Below, in pieces: positions 5,478-7,206 of a DNA stretch of 7,206 nt (its first letter is position 1; each line of letters opens with the position of its first letter). The notes under the pieces were generated by a model. It was not told where the DNA came from. It was given only the letters and a program-made list of their open reading frames with translations, and did not search any database. The stretch is from Oscillospiraceae bacterium. Its GTDB lineage: Bacteria; Bacillota; Clostridia; Oscillospirales; Oscillospiraceae. A program made the position numbers and the translations under genes. The stretch is from the NCBI GenBank assembly GCA_016302405.1, contig JAEDNR010000089.1:1-7206 (forward strand). The letters are read 5' to 3'.

Positions 5478-6698
5478 ATGAAACTGTATGATGAACTGGT
5501 TGCCCGGGGCCTGATTGCCCAGGTTACCAATGAGGCGGAAATCCGGGAAATGATCGACAACGGCAAGGCCACCTTCTATATTGGCTTTGACTGCACCGCC
5601 GACAGCCTGACCGCCGGTCACTTTATGGCGCTGACCCTGATGAAGCGGCTGCAGATGGCCGGAAACAAGCCCATTGCCCTGATTGGCGGCGGTACCACCA
5701 TGATCGGCGACCCCTCCGGCCGTACCGACATGCGTAAAATGCTGACCAAGGAAGACATTGACCACAATGCCGAGTGCTTCAAGCGCCAGATGGAGCGCTT
5801 CATCGAGTTTGGACCTGGCAAGGCACAGATGGTGAACAATGCCGACTGGCTGCTGAACCTGAACTATGTGGAGCTTCTGCGGGAGGTGGGCGCCTGCTTC
5901 TCCGTCAACAACATGCTCCGGGCGGAGTGCTACAAGCAGCGCATGGAGAAGGGCCTTTCTTTCCTGGAATTCAACTACATGATCATGCAGTCCTACGACT
6001 TCTACTACCTGTTCCAGCACTACGGCTGCAACATGCAGTTTGGCGGCAACGACCAGTGGAGCAATATGCTGGGCGGTACGGAGCTGATCCGCAAGAAGCT
6101 TGGGCAGGATGCCCACTGCATGACCATCACCCTGCTGACGGATTCCCAGGGCAACAAGATGGGCAAGACCGCCGGCAACGCGGTGTGGCTGGACCCCAAC
6201 AAGACCAGTCCTTTCGAATTCTACCAGTACTGGCGCAACGTAGCCGATGCCGATGTCATGAAGTGCATTCGTATGCTGACGTTCCTGCCGCTGGAGCAGA
6301 TTAACGAAATGGATACCTGGCAGGACGCTAAAATCAACGAGGCAAAGGAGATCCTGGCCTTTGAACTGACCAAGCTGGTCCACGGCGAGGAAGAGGCGGC
6401 GAAGGCCCAGGCTGCCGCAAAAGCCCTCTTTGTCGGCGGCGGAGACGCGGATATGCCCACCACCGAGATCACAGCCGACAAGCTGACGGATGGCAGGATC
6501 GGCATTCTGAATCTGATGGTAGCCTGCAAACTGGCCTCCTCCAATAAGGAAGCCCGCCGGCTTGTAGAGCAGGGCGGCGTGTTTCTGAACGATGAAAAGG
6601 TCGCTGCCGCCACGGTGCAGGTGACCGAGGAAGAACTGAAAGCCGGTGTTAAGCTGCGCAAGGGCAAGAAGGTATTCCACAAGGCGGTGCTTGGCTGA
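5478..6698 (+). CDS. tyrS: Tyrosyl-tRNA synthetase
   Basis: A class I aminoacyl-tRNA synthetase that attaches tyrosine to tRNA-Tyr in the cytoplasm. The protein has 406 residues, close to the family norm. The start has AAAGGA (5464-5469) 8 bases upstream. The Rossmann fold carries IGFDCTADSLTAGHF at 35-49, where the HIGH motif reads TAGH (45-48), followed by IALIGGGTTMIGDPSGR (66-82). The tyrosine pocket includes YMIMQSYD at 167-174 (Y167, Q171, D174) and GGNDQWSN at 189-196. The KMSKS-equivalent is KMGKT at 227-231, followed by TSPFEFYQYW at 243-252. An S4 RNA-binding domain occupies about 340-406. Residue numbering aligns almost exactly with the Geobacillus enzyme (T40, H48). The first His of HIGH (His45 there) is Thr here, an unusual point noted in the findings. 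Regulation is by the upstream tyrosine T-box. Confidence 0.97.
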   Translation: MKLYDELVARGLIAQVTNEAEIREMIDNGKATFYIGFDCTADSLTAGHFMALTLMKRLQMAGNKPIALIGGGTTMIGDPSGRTDMRKMLTKEDIDHNAECFKRQMERFIEFGPGKAQMVNNADWLLNLNYVELLREVGACFSVNNMLRAECYKQRMEKGLSFLEFNYMIMQSYDFYYLFQHYGCNMQFGGNDQWSNMLGGTELIRKKLGQDAHCMTITLLTDSQGNKMGKTAGNAVWLDPNKTSPFEFYQYWRNVADADVMKCIRMLTFLPLEQINEMDTWQDAKINEAKEILAFELTKLVHGEEEAAKAQAAAKALFVGGGDADMPTTEITADKLTDGRIGILNLMVACKLASSNKEARRLVEQGGVFLNDEKVAAATVQVTEEELKAGVKLRKGKKVFHKAVLG

Positions 6699-7153
6699 TG
6701 CTGGAGCTTGCAAAGCCCGCGGACAGGGAAGCAGTCAATGCCCTGGCAGAGCAGGTTCACAGGCTTCACGTGGGCTGGCGGCCGGACCTTTTTCGGATGC
6801 CGGAGCAGATGTACACGGAGGAACGGTTCCTGGAAGCGGTTGAAAACAAGGAGCTTTTCTGCGCCTGGCAGGACGGACGCATGGTGGGCTATATCAACGC
6901 GCATGTGGCAGAGTATGATTACCCCAGTGTTGTCTCCCACCGGGAGTATGTGATAGAGGAACTGGGCGTTCGGGAAGACTGCCGGGGACAGGGCATCGGC
7001 ACCCGGATCATGCGGGAAGCCGCGGCCCTTGCCAAAGCCTTTGGCTGCACCTGCCTGCGCCTGGGAGCCTATGCGGAAAACGAAGATGGTCTTGCGTTTT
7101 ACCGGAAGATGGGCTTCCGTCTTCGCGCTGTAAACCTTGAAATGCGTTTGTAA
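6698..7153 (+). CDS. GNAT-family N-acetyltransferase
   Basis: A 151-residue protein with a single GNAT fold, expected to transfer acetyl from acetyl-CoA to an amine; the substrate is unknown. The acetyl-CoA pyrophosphate loop is RGQGIG at 96-101, in motif A, preceded by the beta-strand VIEELGV (85-91). Motif B is visible as ENEDGLAFYRKMGF at 127-140. The N-terminal segment VHRLHVGWRPDLF (20-32) matches a V-H-x-x-H-x-x-x-R-P-D-x-F pattern found in a common GNAT subgroup. Its ATG overlaps the tyrS stop by one base (TGATG), so translation is likely coupled to tyrS and expression should follow the T-box. No terminator is visible after its stop within the window, so the transcript end is not seen. 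Confidence 0.93.
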   Translation: MLELAKPADREAVNALAEQVHRLHVGWRPDLFRMPEQMYTEERFLEAVENKELFCAWQDGRMVGYINAHVAEYDYPSVVSHREYVIEELGVREDCRGQGIGTRIMREAAALAKAFGCTCLRLGAYAENEDGLAFYRKMGFRLRAVNLEMRL

Positions 7154-7206
7154 GGGGCTGTCTCACTAAAGAAAAATTGCACAAATAAAAGAACTGTCAT
7201 TCCGAG
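7154..7206. other. Non-coding tail, possibly the edge of a dispersed repeat
   Basis: The 53 bases after the GNAT stop are AT-rich and have no reading frame of note. GGGGCTGTCTCACTAA (7154-7169) and TGTCATTCCGAG (7195-7206) resemble the starts of short dispersed or IS-end repeats known from gut Firmicutes, but the partner inverted copy would lie beyond the window, so this cannot be confirmed. Confidence 0.25.

Noticed and set aside
5259..6713. 484-codon minus-strand reading frame opposite tyrS
   Set aside because: The + strand encodes a full-length TyrRS with all motifs; the antisense frame is open because of the GC-rich codon pattern and shows no family features.

Overview
The window is a run of ordinary chromosomal genes, all on the + strand, most likely from a moderately GC-rich Clostridia (Oscillospirales/Eubacteriales-type) Firmicute. 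The evidence is the gene order tlyA-nadK-argR-recN, which is typical of Clostridia, strong purine-rich Shine-Dalgarno sites, GTG/TTG starts on recN and argR, and a T-box riboswitch in front of a tRNA-synthetase transcription unit. Genus cannot be fixed from the sequence alone.

Left part (1-3861): the 3' end of a TlyA-family RNA methyltransferase gene overlaps the NAD kinase gene by 4 bases. A 381-base AT-rich gap follows, filled mostly by two palindromic repeats. One is a 162-base MITE-like element (1446-1607) with imperfect terminal inverted repeats and flanking TTA triplets; a related shorter palindrome lies immediately upstream. Then come argR (arginine repressor, TTG start) and, 17 bases later, recN (SMC-like recombination/repair ATPase). 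A small three-helix membrane protein of unknown function overlaps the end of recN by 8 bases.

Right part (4212-7153): a near-consensus promoter (TTGACA-17-TAGGAT) is embedded in the 3' end of the membrane protein gene; that gene's stop codon is the first half of the -10 box. It drives a complete tyrosine-type T-box leader (specifier UAC, UGGUA bulge, intrinsic terminator). Downstream is an apparent tyrosine-responsive operon: an M28-family zinc peptidase with a membrane hairpin inside its catalytic domain, tyrosyl-tRNA synthetase (tyrS), and a GNAT acetyltransferase whose start overlaps the tyrS stop. When uncharged tRNA-Tyr accumulates, the T-box should read through into all three genes, which would link a possible peptide-degrading activity to tyrosine charging.

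The last 53 bases (7154-7206) are non-coding, AT-rich and possibly the edge of a dispersed repeat. I found no CRISPR array, rRNA or tRNA gene, phage genes or transposase gene. I do not see a clearly new multi-gene system; the most interesting items are the palindromic element pair, the peptidase under tyrosine T-box control, and a substituted HIGH motif in TyrRS.
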